DNA from: an uncultured Chitinophagaceae bacterium
Lineage (GTDB): Bacteria; Bacteroidota; Bacteroidia; Chitinophagales; Chitinophagaceae
Length of the DNA stretch: 61,318 bases
Assembly: GCA_903870685.1 (NCBI GenBank)
Contig: CAIQDX010000007.1
Span: 1 to 61,318, forward strand
Direction of reading: 5' to 3'
A program made the translations under genes and the position numbers. Shown here in pieces: positions 17,652 through 26,117 of the stretch. Below the pieces are notes generated by a model. It was given only the letters and a program-made list of their open reading frames with translations. It made no database searches and was not told where the DNA came from. Each line of letters begins with the position of its first letter. Position 1 is the first letter of the stretch.

Positions 17652-19517
17652 TTAAAACACTTTTTTACTTTTTAAAATACTGCTTACTTTTTCTAGTAAT
17701 TGGTCAGCGTCAATTGGTTTGTTTATATAATCAACAGCACCTAATTTTAATCCCTTTCTTTTTTCTTCTTCGCTGGTATAGCCTGAAAGGAAAACAACCG
17801 GAATAGTTATTTTATGTTGCTTAATAAAATCAAGTAATTGATATCCGTCAAAATTAGGCATTGCTATATCCGATAAAATCAAATCAAAATTCTTTCTACC
17901 AATTTCCATCAAAGCAACAACACCATCAGGTGCTATTTCAACTTCATAATTTTCAGATTTTAAAATTTGCGCAATTATTTTCTGACTCATCACTTCATCT
18001 TCCACAACTAAAATATGTGCTTTAGATTTTACGCCATGTTTCCTGGTATAATCGGATGGAACAAGTTGTTGTAATAATTCGTCTAAATTAATTGTTGCAT
18101 ACGTTGATGAAGTATCCGACATCGCGTAAGGCAATACCAATTCATTATTATTAATTATTGCTCCACAGGAATAAACAACATTAGGTACATAACCTTCTCT
18201 TTCTTCATCATTAGGCATGATCAATGGTTCGCAAAGTTCTCCGATAACTTTTGTTGGATCGGCTAGATCTAATAGCATTGCACCAATACAATATTTACGC
18301 ATTGTTCCAACACCATGCGTAATCACTAACCATCCATATTTTGTTTCAATTGGCGACCCACAATTCCCAACCTGAATAAATTCCCATGGGAATTTTGGTC
18401 CTTGAATTTTAATTGCATCGCCCCATAAATTAATATCATCCGAGAACATGATATAATTGTTTACACCATCAATTCTTCCTAACATGACATATTTGCCATT
18501 TATCTTTCTTGGAAAAATTGCCATGCCTTTATTTTGTGCATTTTCACCAAGAAGAGGCATTACTCTAAACTGATAAAAATCTTTTGTCTCTATTAATTTT
18601 GGCATGATGGTGTAACCATTGTATGCAGTATAAGTTGCATAATATCGTTCTCTGCCATCATCATCTGTAAACTTTACGAAACGTGCATCTTCAATACCAT
18701 TGCTTTCAGCAGCAGCGATTGGAAAAATAACACGATCAGATATTCCGGTGTCAAGCGAAAAAGTAATTTCGTAATGCGAAGCACCTAACCAACTTATGGT
18801 TTGTAATATCTTTTTTTGTAGGTCGTCAGGATTAACTTCTCTTCTTGTTTCCTGGATGGCATTATTCAATTCATTATAATCAAATTCTGCTGCAAGTTTA
18901 TCCATCACTGCATTTACGATAGGTTGATCGGCATGCATCTCAGATAATTTCTGACAAAAAATTTCTTTCGAATAAATATAATTTTTTACAGCTTCTGCTT
19001 CATCGATCAATCTGCCGGTTGGATTAATTTCTAAATTATTGTTTTCATCCAATATACCACCTCTGAAAACGATAGAAGAAATATGACCTTCGCCTGTTGC
19101 TCTAAAACTAATGATCACTCTTTTTTCACCAAATTGCAATCCGCTTTGATCCGGATCTTCAACAATTGAAGGATTAAAAAAAGCAGCAGACTCAATGCTA
19201 TATTCTGAAGTAAAATATGCACCGATTAATAGCTTTTTATAATCAGGCAAACTTTCCACATCGCCACCTCTGCCATTGATCATATCTCGCATTCTAATAA
19301 AATGCTTTTGAAAGATTCTTGATATGTTTCTGTGACGTGAAGAAAAGTCTCTTAAAGATTGATTCAATGTAAGTTTAGCAGCTTCATCAGGCATATCATT
19401 AACCATCCCAATGATAGACAGGACACGGCTTTCAGGCCCCGGATAAAAAAATCTTGCTATAACTCTTTTGGAATCGCTGGCAAATAAAATCGGTTTGCGG
19501 ACAATAGTAGTACTCAT
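17652..19517 (-). CDS. GH130-family glycoside phosphorylase/hydrolase fused to a response-regulator receiver domain
   Basis: A 621-residue fusion. Residues about 100-480 are a five-bladed propeller of family GH130, which contains beta-mannoside phosphorylases and beta-1,2-mannosidases. Supporting motifs are FFNPSIV (113-119), ISFRATGEGHISS (136-148), NGIEDARF (273-280), where Asp277 matches the general-acid aspartate of the family, and NCGSPIET near 385-392. About 100 residues precede the catalytic core. Residues 501-617 form a complete CheY-like receiver. The acidic pair is Glu506-Asp507, the phospho-acceptor Asp550 lies in LILSDIAMP, Ser578 in FLSGY, and Lys600 in INKPID. All phosphorylation residues are present, so the enzyme could be controlled by a histidine kinase; none is encoded nearby. 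No signal peptide, so cytoplasmic. Confidence 0.9.
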   Translation of the reverse strand: MSTTIVRKPILFASDSKRVIARFFYPGPESRVLSIIGMVNDMPDEAAKLTLNQSLRDFSSRHRNISRIFQKHFIRMRDMINGRGGDVESLPDYKKLLIGAYFTSEYSIESAAFFNPSIVEDPDQSGLQFGEKRVIISFRATGEGHISSIVFRGGILDENNNLEINPTGRLIDEAEAVKNYIYSKEIFCQKLSEMHADQPIVNAVMDKLAAEFDYNELNNAIQETRREVNPDDLQKKILQTISWLGASHYEITFSLDTGISDRVIFPIAAAESNGIEDARFVKFTDDDGRERYYATYTAYNGYTIMPKLIETKDFYQFRVMPLLGENAQNKGMAIFPRKINGKYVMLGRIDGVNNYIMFSDDINLWGDAIKIQGPKFPWEFIQVGNCGSPIETKYGWLVITHGVGTMRKYCIGAMLLDLADPTKVIGELCEPLIMPNDEEREGYVPNVVYSCGAIINNNELVLPYAMSDTSSTYATINLDELLQQLVPSDYTRKHGVKSKAHILVVEDEVMSQKIIAQILKSENYEVEIAPDGVVALMEIGRKNFDLILSDIAMPNFDGYQLLDFIKQHKITIPVVFLSGYTSEEEKRKGLKLGAVDYINKPIDADQLLEKVSSILKSKKVF

Positions 19518-19679
19518 AGGATTAATTGTACATTAAATGTAAAGATTTTATTAATGTAAACCACAATAAAATTGATGAAAATGATAGATTCTTATTCCAT
19601 TTTTTACTACAAAAAAGGCAAGAAAAGATTCATATAAGATTGATGTTTTTAAATACCCTATTTTCACTTCACAACACTC

Positions 19680-20288
19680 ATGAGCAAGATCAAACATCGA
19701 TACTTTATCATTCATAAGCCATACAATATGGTGTCACAATTTATCAGTCCCGATAAAGTTGGATTATTGGGCGATATTGATTTTAATTTTCCAGAAGGCA
19801 TTCATGCCATTGGAAGATTAGATAATCATTCTGAAGGATTATTAATTTTAACCACCAATAAAAAAGTTACACGACTTTTATTTGAAAGTAAAACTCCGCA
19901 TAAAAGAACTTATCTCGTTCAGGTAAAAAATGAAGTAACAGCTGAAACAATCGAACAATTGAAAAAAGGTGTAAGCATTCAGGTAAAAGGTGGTGGCAAT
20001 TATATCACTTCTCCTTGTGAAGCAGAAATAATTGAAAGACCATCAATCATTTCCATCAGCGAAAATGAAATCAAAAAACATTTACCGCATACATGGTTAA
20101 CCATTTCTGTAACAGAAGGAAAATTTCATCAGATACGCAAAATGGTAAAAGCAGTTTCGCATCGTTGCAAAAGATTGATTCGTTTATCCATTGAAGATCT
20201 CTCTTTAGATGATCTGCAACCCGGCTGTGTTAAAGAAATAGAAGAAAAAGAATTTTTTAAAAAACTGCGAATTGATAATTGGAAATAA
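19680..20288 (+). CDS. rluE: rRNA pseudouridine synthase, RluE-like (RsuA family)
   Basis: A 202-residue pseudouridine synthase of the RsuA/RluB/RluE/RluF family. The catalytic aspartate lies in HAIGRLDNHSEGLLILTTN, near residue 46. The C-terminal family motif GKFHQIRKMVKAVSHRCKRLIR is present. It begins directly with the catalytic domain and lacks the N-terminal S4 domain of RsuA and RluB, as in E. coli RluE, which modifies U2457 of 23S rRNA. The size also matches RluE. Exact target base is inferred from this resemblance. It faces the sugar-utilisation group convergently. Confidence 0.85.
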   Translation: MSKIKHRYFIIHKPYNMVSQFISPDKVGLLGDIDFNFPEGIHAIGRLDNHSEGLLILTTNKKVTRLLFESKTPHKRTYLVQVKNEVTAETIEQLKKGVSIQVKGGGNYITSPCEAEIIERPSIISISENEIKKHLPHTWLTISVTEGKFHQIRKMVKAVSHRCKRLIRLSIEDLSLDDLQPGCVKEIEEKEFFKKLRIDNWK

Positions 20289-20325
20289 ATTTATGTAGCC
20301 AGCTATTGTATTTCAATGAAACATA

Positions 20326-20341
20326 GTTGCGTCGCACACTT
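20326..20341 (+). repeat. Dispersed intergenic repeat, copy 3
   Basis: GTTGCGTCGCACACTT with the exact 13-nt core at 20329-20341. The preceding 30 bases (AGCTATTGTATTTCAATGAA then ACATA) resemble the same interval in the copy at 27163-27205. The spacer lies between convergent stops. Confidence 0.65.
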
Positions 20342-20352
20342 CAGCAATTATA

Positions 20353-20685
20353 TCACAACTCAAAAATCTTATCCATCAATACCCATTTTTCATTCGGCTT
20401 TGCAAATGGTAATGCTTGTTGATATTGCCACATCAATGTTTCCCATTCATTTACTTTTTCATTTGCAGCATCAAGTTGTGATTTTTTTTCAAAAGAAAAA
20501 TCATCATTCGTTTCCATGATCATAAATAAACGATTAGCAATTCTGTAAATTTCCAATGCTATAATTCCAGATGATTTTATAGATGCAATAATTTCAGGCC
20601 AAACATTTTTATGATGTTCTTCATATGCTGCAATTAATTCTGCTTCATCTTTTAAATCTAATGCCAGACAATATTTTTTACTCAT
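20353..20685 (-). CDS. L-rhamnose/L-fucose mutarotase family protein (COG3254)
   Basis: A 110-residue dimeric ferredoxin-like enzyme of the RhaM (PF05336) family, which interconverts the anomers of L-rhamnose or, in some bacteria, L-fucose. The family pattern is seen in CLALDLKDEAELIAAYEEHH, then VWPEIIASIKSSGI, EIYRIANRLFMIMETNDDF and the closing LPFAKPNEKWVLMDKIFEL. Its start overlaps the stop of the FucP-like permease gene by 4 nt, so the two are translationally coupled. That pairing favours L-fucose as substrate. It is the last gene of the minus-strand group. Confidence 0.85.
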   Translation of the reverse strand: MSKKYCLALDLKDEAELIAAYEEHHKNVWPEIIASIKSSGIIALEIYRIANRLFMIMETNDDFSFEKKSQLDAANEKVNEWETLMWQYQQALPFAKPNEKWVLMDKIFEL

Positions 20686-21965
20686 ACTGCAGACGGTTTA
20701 AATCCTTTCCATCCAAAATAGGCAACAACTATAAAACAAATTACCGGAATAGAATAAGCTAATTGAATGCTTCCAGTTTTATCTGAAATATAACCCATTA
20801 ACAATGGTATTACTGCACCGCCAACAATACTCATTATAATAAATGATGAACCCAATTTTGCATCTTCTCCCATTTCATCCAAGCCTAATGCAAAGATCGT
20901 CGGGAACATGATGCTCATAAAAAAAGGAACAGCCATCAATGCATAAACTGCAATATTGTTATGCATAAAAATTGATAACATCAATAATAAAATATTTATA
21001 ATGGCGTAGATTATCAATAAAACATTTGCACGAATATATTTCATCAAAAAAGTTCCGGTAAATCTTCCTACCATAAAACCAACCATGGCAATAGAGCCCC
21101 ATAAAAATGCCGCTTCTTTTTCAGGCATGTTTGAAACATATTTCGAAAAGCGAATAAAAAAACTTCCTACACCAACTTGTGCACCAACATAAAAAAATTG
21201 TGCAATCACTGCCCATTTTAATTGACTGTATTTAAAAACATGAAAAGAAAAAAGCGGCTCATGTTTTTCTTCTTCCATTTCAGTTTTTAATTCTGGCACA
21301 TGATTAAAATAAATTAATACAGCAACAACACAAACAGCAATTGTAATGATGAGATAAGGGATTTTAACAGTATCTGCTTCATGCTGCAAGTATTGCTGTA
21401 TTTGAATTTCAGGCATTTTTGACAATTCATCCTTTGAATGTTCAATGCCGGATAAAATAAATTTTCCACCTAATATCGGTGCTAAAAAAGCACCAACTCC
21501 ATTGAATGATTGTGCAAAATTTAAACGCTGTGCACCGCTTTTATGATCGCCTAATAATGTCATGTATGGATTGGCCACTGTTTCTAAAAATGTTGCACCA
21601 CTTGCTATGATAAATAGTGCAGTTAGAAAAAAAATATAAGACCGTGATGATGATGCCGGAATAAATAATACTGCGCCCAATGCATATAAAAACAATCCGA
21701 ATAATATTCCATTTTTATATCCAAACTTTCTTAAAAAAATTCCGGCAGGTAATGCAACAATGAAATATGCAATGTACACTGACGAATCAATTAATGCGGA
21801 TTGTGTATCGCTTAACTGACATGCTTTTTTTAAATGCGGAATCAATATTGGATTCGTGTTATGCAAAAATGCCCATAAAAAAAACAATGTTGTTACGAGT
21901 AAGAAAGGAAGAATATATTTTTTATCATTCTTACTGTAACCTGTTAGTTGATAAAATAAATTCAT
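20682..21965 (-). CDS. fucP: MFS sugar:H+ symporter, FucP-like
   Basis: A 427-residue inner-membrane permease with twelve predicted helices, of the FucP branch of the major facilitator superfamily. Helix 1 carries LFFLWAFLHNTNPILIPHLK. Other family segments are ALIDSSVYIAYFIVALPAGIFLRKFGYKNGI and ASGATFLETVANPYMTLLG. FucP transports L-fucose; close relatives carry glucose, galactose or other sugars. The coupling to a COG3254 mutarotase and a fucokinase-like protein supports L-fucose here. Signature ends at GWKGFKPSAV. Confidence 0.88.
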   Translation of the reverse strand: MNLFYQLTGYSKNDKKYILPFLLVTTLFFLWAFLHNTNPILIPHLKKACQLSDTQSALIDSSVYIAYFIVALPAGIFLRKFGYKNGILFGLFLYALGAVLFIPASSSRSYIFFLTALFIIASGATFLETVANPYMTLLGDHKSGAQRLNFAQSFNGVGAFLAPILGGKFILSGIEHSKDELSKMPEIQIQQYLQHEADTVKIPYLIITIAVCVVAVLIYFNHVPELKTEMEEEKHEPLFSFHVFKYSQLKWAVIAQFFYVGAQVGVGSFFIRFSKYVSNMPEKEAAFLWGSIAMVGFMVGRFTGTFLMKYIRANVLLIIYAIINILLLMLSIFMHNNIAVYALMAVPFFMSIMFPTIFALGLDEMGEDAKLGSSFIIMSIVGGAVIPLLMGYISDKTGSIQLAYSIPVICFIVVAYFGWKGFKPSAV

Positions 21966-21981
21966 GATGTTGATTGATTGA

Positions 21982-23130
21982 TCAGAAAGAATCTTTGCGT
22001 CGTATTTTTATTTTAATCGCATTTTCTATCGGTGTATCATTCACTAAAATCAAATAACCACCACCACCTGCACCCGATAATTTATATCCTTTGCATTGCT
22101 GTTTATAATTGTTTATCATTTCTAAAATAGCAGCATCAACCATGTTTGGAAACATTGTTATTTGTGCTTCAAATGATGTACGAAATGCATTTCCAAAGGC
22201 ATCAATATCTTTTTTCATAATAGAATCCCAACAATCATTTGCCGCCAAAGCCAATGCCTGTGCAACTTCTACTGAAATGTTCGTTTCACTTAAAACATTA
22301 TAATTACTTTCTCTTGGTCCGAGCGATAACAAATACAATTTATCTTCCAGCCAACTTAAAATATCTTCATCATGAATACTTTCAACCGATGATGGCCAAT
22401 AAGAAGATTCATAATTTAATTTATTCAAGCCCGGCAAAACAATCCCTAATGAATCTTGCGAACCTGAAATTTCTTTTGTGCCCGGCGGATTTTCGTAACT
22501 GAATAAAATTTTTGCTAATTGATCATGATCGCCGTTTGGTATTTCAATCTTCCACAAATCAATAGCTTTATTTCTTGTGCTGCTTGCCATGCCGCTGCGA
22601 TTATTGAATTCAACAGTTGGTTCAATTGAAATAGTTAATACAGCACCTGCATGATATTTTGAAACAAAAGGTTGATCTAACCAACCACCTGCTATATCAA
22701 TTCTAAAAGGAATAGTACTTGTTGTTCTTAACGCTGTTGTAGAACGTGCAGGTAAATGTTGAAAAGGAATTCTTTGAGCAATGATATATTTTGTACCAAA
22801 CTGTTCGCACAATTTCTTTTTAGCAACGGTGTTACCATCTTCATTTACAAAAAATATATCCGGATGAATATCGTGAAATTCATAAACAAAATCCATTAAC
22901 CCACTTCCCGAATTAATTCTGCACTCATGAACACATTTCAAAGATTCGATCATGAACTTTCTTTCATCTTCGGTAATAACAGGATACCTTCCTTTTAATC
23001 CATACACCGTTTTATCGGAACCGATACAAACATATAAATCACCAAGCGCAGCCGCTTCTTTTAAGAATGCAACATGACCGCTATGCAGCATATCAAAACA
23101 ACCACTGACAAAAACTTTTTTCGAAGACAT
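21982..23130 (-). CDS. Nucleotidyltransferase / GHMP (fucokinase-like) kinase fusion
   Basis: A 382-residue protein with two catalytic modules. Residues 1 to about 135 are a cytidylyltransferase-like nucleotidyltransferase: the HxGH motif is HSGH (16-19), and ARSTTALR (128-135) matches the STT/SST motif that closes that fold. Residues about 138-382 are a GHMP kinase. PFRIDIAGGWLDQP resembles fucokinase motif 1, SGMASSTRNKA (179-189) is a divergent ATP loop, and KLSGAGGGGYLILV (350-363) is motif 3. The order and type differ from Bacteroides Fkp, which joins a GDP-fucose pyrophosphorylase to fucokinase. It lies 16 bp upstream of fucP. A sugar phosphorylation and nucleotide-activation role is inferred; substrate and nucleotide are unknown. 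Confidence 0.82.
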   Translation of the reverse strand: MSSKKVFVSGCFDMLHSGHVAFLKEAAALGDLYVCIGSDKTVYGLKGRYPVITEDERKFMIESLKCVHECRINSGSGLMDFVYEFHDIHPDIFFVNEDGNTVAKKKLCEQFGTKYIIAQRIPFQHLPARSTTALRTTSTIPFRIDIAGGWLDQPFVSKYHAGAVLTISIEPTVEFNNRSGMASSTRNKAIDLWKIEIPNGDHDQLAKILFSYENPPGTKEISGSQDSLGIVLPGLNKLNYESSYWPSSVESIHDEDILSWLEDKLYLLSLGPRESNYNVLSETNISVEVAQALALAANDCWDSIMKKDIDAFGNAFRTSFEAQITMFPNMVDAAILEMINNYKQQCKGYKLSGAGGGGYLILVNDTPIENAIKIKIRRKDSF

Positions 23131-23160
23131 CGCAAACAGTTAGAATAAAATAATTTTTAA

Positions 23161-24588
23161 TTAAAAGAACATCAAACAAATTCCTATCGCAGCAATTACA
23201 CAGATCAAATCAACCAACAACATGGTTGATAATGCATAACGTGTATTTTTAATTTTCACACTTCCAAAATAAACAGCAATTACATAAAATGTTGTTTCAG
23301 CAGCACATTGAAAAACGCATGAAAGCCTTGCTGTGAAAGAGTCTACGCCATAGGTTTTCATCGCATCAATCATAAATCCACGCGAACCTGCAGCATTAAA
23401 CGGACGCAAAATTGCAATTGGAAAAGCATCCACAATTTTCTTCTGAATACCAAACGCCATAAATATTTTTGAAATTAAATTAGATATCATTTCAAACACA
23501 CCGCTGTTTCTAAATAATGAAATGGCAACCAACATTCCCAAAATATACGGGAATACCGTTTTACCTGTTTCCAATCCGTTCATAGCACCTTCAACAAAAG
23601 ATGAAAACACATTTTTATGATTGGCATCAAATACTTTTTCTTTTGTGAATGAATAAACCAAGATCATCAAAATGATCATCAATAAAATAACATTAGAAAC
23701 ATTATTGGTGAAATGATTTTTTTCAATGAGATCTAATCTTGTAATATAAATTAATAATCCTGCTATCATTCCAACAATACTTGCAACAGCCAATAAAAGC
23801 GTTGCACTTTTGAAATTTATTTTTTGTCGGATGCCCACAATAACCAATGCAGCAACAGTTCCAACAAAAGATGTGATGATGCATGGCAACATAACATCGG
23901 CAGGGTTTTGTGCATTTTGTGCCGCACGATAACCGATGATGGAAGTTGGTATCAATGTTAATCCTGCTGCATGCAAACACATGAACATGATCTGTGAATT
24001 GCTGGCTGTTTCTTTATCAGGATTTATTTCCTGCAAACTCTGCATGGCTTTTAAACCAAATGGTGTGGCTGCAGAATCTAATCCTAAAAAATTTGCTGCA
24101 AAGTTTAAAGTCATGTAAGAAATAGAAGGATGATTGGCAGGAATTTCGGGAAATACTTTTATAAAAACCGGACTTAAAAATCTTGCTAATTTTTCGGATG
24201 CACCCGAATCAATTAATAATTGCAGGATACCGCAGAAGAAAGATAAATAAGCAATCAAAGGAATAATTAAATCTAAGATGGTGTTTTTACAAGTGGGCAA
24301 AATGCCATCTGTGGCTAGCTTTCCGGTCGAAACCTTTACAACATTATTATCTAAATAATAGGTAGTGTCTTTTTGCGCGGTAACATATTTATGATCTTTT
24401 GATTTTGCCAATGTGTCCTGCAAAAACAATGGAAGTTTATTTAAAAAAATTTCTTTTACTAAAACAGGATCATCTTTTTTTCCGTTCACAATATTATCTA
24501 TCGAATAAGATGAGCCCCAAGTTAACATCGCTAAAATGTAAACTATCGAAGTAAAAATAATTGCAAGCCAAAATCTGCTGAGTGCCAT
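23161..24588 (-). CDS. Fused SpmA/SpmB nucleoside-recognition (Gate) membrane protein
   Basis: A 475-residue integral membrane protein carrying two nucleoside-recognition Gate domains, equivalent to SpmA plus SpmB of spore formers fused in one chain. The first half contains LDSAATPFGLKAMQSLQEINPD, a hallmark of SpmA. The second half contains the Gate segment GLETGKTVFPYILGMLVAISLFRNSGVFE and RPFNAAGSRGFMIDAMKTYG, followed by FQCAAETTFYVIAVYFGSV, a hallmark of SpmB. An 80-residue loop follows the first helix. Bacteroidota do not sporulate, and the transport role is unknown. It is 30 bp ahead of the nucleotidyltransferase/kinase gene and probably heads the same transcript. Confidence 0.85.
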   Translation of the reverse strand: MALSRFWLAIIFTSIVYILAMLTWGSSYSIDNIVNGKKDDPVLVKEIFLNKLPLFLQDTLAKSKDHKYVTAQKDTTYYLDNNVVKVSTGKLATDGILPTCKNTILDLIIPLIAYLSFFCGILQLLIDSGASEKLARFLSPVFIKVFPEIPANHPSISYMTLNFAANFLGLDSAATPFGLKAMQSLQEINPDKETASNSQIMFMCLHAAGLTLIPTSIIGYRAAQNAQNPADVMLPCIITSFVGTVAALVIVGIRQKINFKSATLLLAVASIVGMIAGLLIYITRLDLIEKNHFTNNVSNVILLMIILMILVYSFTKEKVFDANHKNVFSSFVEGAMNGLETGKTVFPYILGMLVAISLFRNSGVFEMISNLISKIFMAFGIQKKIVDAFPIAILRPFNAAGSRGFMIDAMKTYGVDSFTARLSCVFQCAAETTFYVIAVYFGSVKIKNTRYALSTMLLVDLICVIAAIGICLMFF

Positions 24589-24667
24589 CGTTTTTATTTT
24601 AACACAACTTAACTAAAATATTTTTTAATTGGATTAATGGATGATGATAAAAATAAAATTATGTTAC

Positions 24668-24710
24668 GGGCTGAGGTTTTTTATTGCAGCAACTGTTGTG
24701 TCACTCACTT
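24668..24710 (+). repeat. Dispersed intergenic repeat, copy 4 (diverged)
   Basis: This 43-nt copy starts GGGCTGAGG and ends GTGTCACTCACTT, followed by CAACG. It has the same length and ends as the copy on the minus strand at 27163-27205. The core has mutated at three positions. It sits in the 201-bp spacer upstream of the SpmA/B gene. Confidence 0.55.
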
Positions 24711-24789
24711 CAACGTTATGTTTTTATGGCTGCAGTTTTTATGCTGTTGGCGAAAACGTCAACAAAGGCAAAAGAAGAATTTATATTAA

Positions 24790-25242
24790 CTATGGTTTAT
24801 AAATAAATATATCCAGTTGCGAACTGGTTGAGTCATATACGGTAAGATGCAAGTCATCAAGCTTTAATATTCTTTGATAAACTGAATATGATCTAAAAGA
24901 AGTTGGAACATAGTAAAGCACTGTGCTGTCGGTATTTGTAAATGCCCATGGCTGTTGTAAATATCCGGTTGGCGTAAACATATCAACGTTCAGATCCGGC
25001 CAATATACATATCGGTAATTAGTAACATTCATTATTGTAATATTCCCTGCTCTTGAAAAACCTAATGTGCCGGTTCCGGGTCTCGTATAATTAATGTACA
25101 TAGAATCAAAGATCCATTGTTTAGCTGTGAGAAGAGACATTACTGAAGGCTTTGAATTAGTAACTGTTGACAAGCTTGTTTCCTTTTTACAGCCGTACCC
25201 AATTAGAATCACAAGAAGCAGAATTGAAAGAGAAGATTTCAT
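24790..25242 (-). CDS. Small hypothetical lipoprotein (lipocalin-like?)
   Basis: A 150-residue protein with a lipoprotein signal ending in the lipobox IGYGC at residues 14-18. The mature part starts LLTAKQWIFDSMYINYT, the kind of opening seen in small Bacteroidota lipocalin-like lipoproteins, which suggests a beta-barrel of about 110 residues. Many tyrosines alternate with small residues, as in beta strands. It is a single gene and divergent from the DUF922 gene. Function unknown. Confidence 0.65.
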   Translation of the reverse strand: MKSSLSILLLVILIGYGCKKETSLSTVTNSKPSVMSLLTAKQWIFDSMYINYTRPGTGTLGFSRAGNITIMNVTNYRYVYWPDLNVDMFTPTGYLQQPWAFTNTDSTVLYYVPTSFRSYSVYQRILKLDDLHLTVYDSTSSQLDIFIYKP

Positions 25243-25310
25243 TTAGATTTGAATTTGTTTAAGATAAACCGCATTTCATATCAAATGTAAAATATAATCA
25301 CATCTGTTGT

Positions 25311-25390
25311 TTTTTTTCATTGATGAAATAAAAAGTTGAGTATCTGTTAAGATTAACTTTGAAAATAATTTAGATAATCATATTTCAAAT
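25311..25390 (+). repeat. Duplicated leader, copy A, with candidate promoter
   Basis: Eighty bases match 26038-26117 at about 66 positions without gaps, a fixed offset of 727 bp. Both copies contain TAACTTTG (25354-25361 here), an exact TAnnTTTG -7 element, inside a fully identical 20-base block. Where copy B has the ATG of the PLP enzyme, this copy has ATA, and a stop follows five codons later. It now serves as the leader of the DUF922 gene. Confidence 0.75.
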
Positions 25391-25446
25391 ATGTAAACAA
25401 TAAAAGTTTACTATTTTTATAAAAACTAAATTATATCAAACAATTT

Positions 25447-26016
25447 TTGTTTTTAATTCTCATCATCTGCAGTTCTTTTCTATTTCAAGAAAACAACCAC
25501 AATATTTTATGGAGTAAGAAAAGATTAAAATGGAATGATTTTAAGAAGCAACCCGATAGTATCAATATGGCTTCGCGAATCAGGGCAGTAACTTCATCAA
25601 AATTAGAACAGAAATATTTTGTAACACCTGAACATCAAATTCATTTTACAATATTGGCTTGGTTTGTATCTGATAAATCTTGGGTGAAGCCCGATGTTGT
25701 AAATAATCCCGCTAAAATTATAAGCGATCTGGTATTAGAGCATGAACAACATCACTTTGATATAGTTGAGTTATATGCAAGACAAATCAGGCAGGCATTA
25801 AGTAACATAGTTTTTTACGACTCTACATATAAAAGAGATATTCCCAAATTATTTAAAAAGTATTATGACCAATATCGCGAAGATCAAAAAAGATATGATA
25901 GTGAAGCAGGTCATGGTGAATTTAGAAGACAACAGGATTGGGTTAATTCTATTGATGACCAATTAAAGAGTTTAAAAAAGTATAGCGATACCTGTGTAAT
26001 AGTAAATATTTATTAG
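25447..26016 (+). CDS. DUF922 family protein, putative zinc peptidase
   Basis: A 189-residue exported protein of the DUF922 family. The motif LVLEHEQHHFDI near residue 98 contains an HEQHH core, which resembles a metal-binding HExxH site, so a zinc-dependent peptidase activity is possible. ILWSKKRLKWNDFKKQPD near the N terminus is typical of the family. No ATG exists in frame before residue 40. The TTG at 25447 gives a short hydrophobic leader (FLILIICSSFLF), and an upstream stop at 25420 limits alternatives, so the start is uncertain. The gene lies exactly between two copies of an 80-bp leader, which suggests insertion or tandem duplication. Confidence 0.75.
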   Translation: MFLILIICSSFLFQENNHNILWSKKRLKWNDFKKQPDSINMASRIRAVTSSKLEQKYFVTPEHQIHFTILAWFVSDKSWVKPDVVNNPAKIISDLVLEHEQHHFDIVELYARQIRQALSNIVFYDSTYKRDIPKLFKKYYDQYREDQKRYDSEAGHGEFRRQQDWVNSIDDQLKSLKKYSDTCVIVNIY

Positions 26017-26037
26017 GATACTTATTCGACCTCATTG

Positions 26038-26117
26038 TCCTTTTCACTAATGAAATAAAAAGTTGAATATTGGATATGATTAACTTTGAAAATAATTCAG
26101 GTAAACATGTTTCAATT
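26038..26117 (+). repeat. Duplicated leader, copy B, with candidate promoter
   Basis: Partner of 25311-25390. The candidate -7 element TAACTTTG is at 26081-26088, 18 nt before the ATG at 26107. The similarity extends over the start codon and about three codons into the gene, so this is probably the original copy. Confidence 0.75.
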
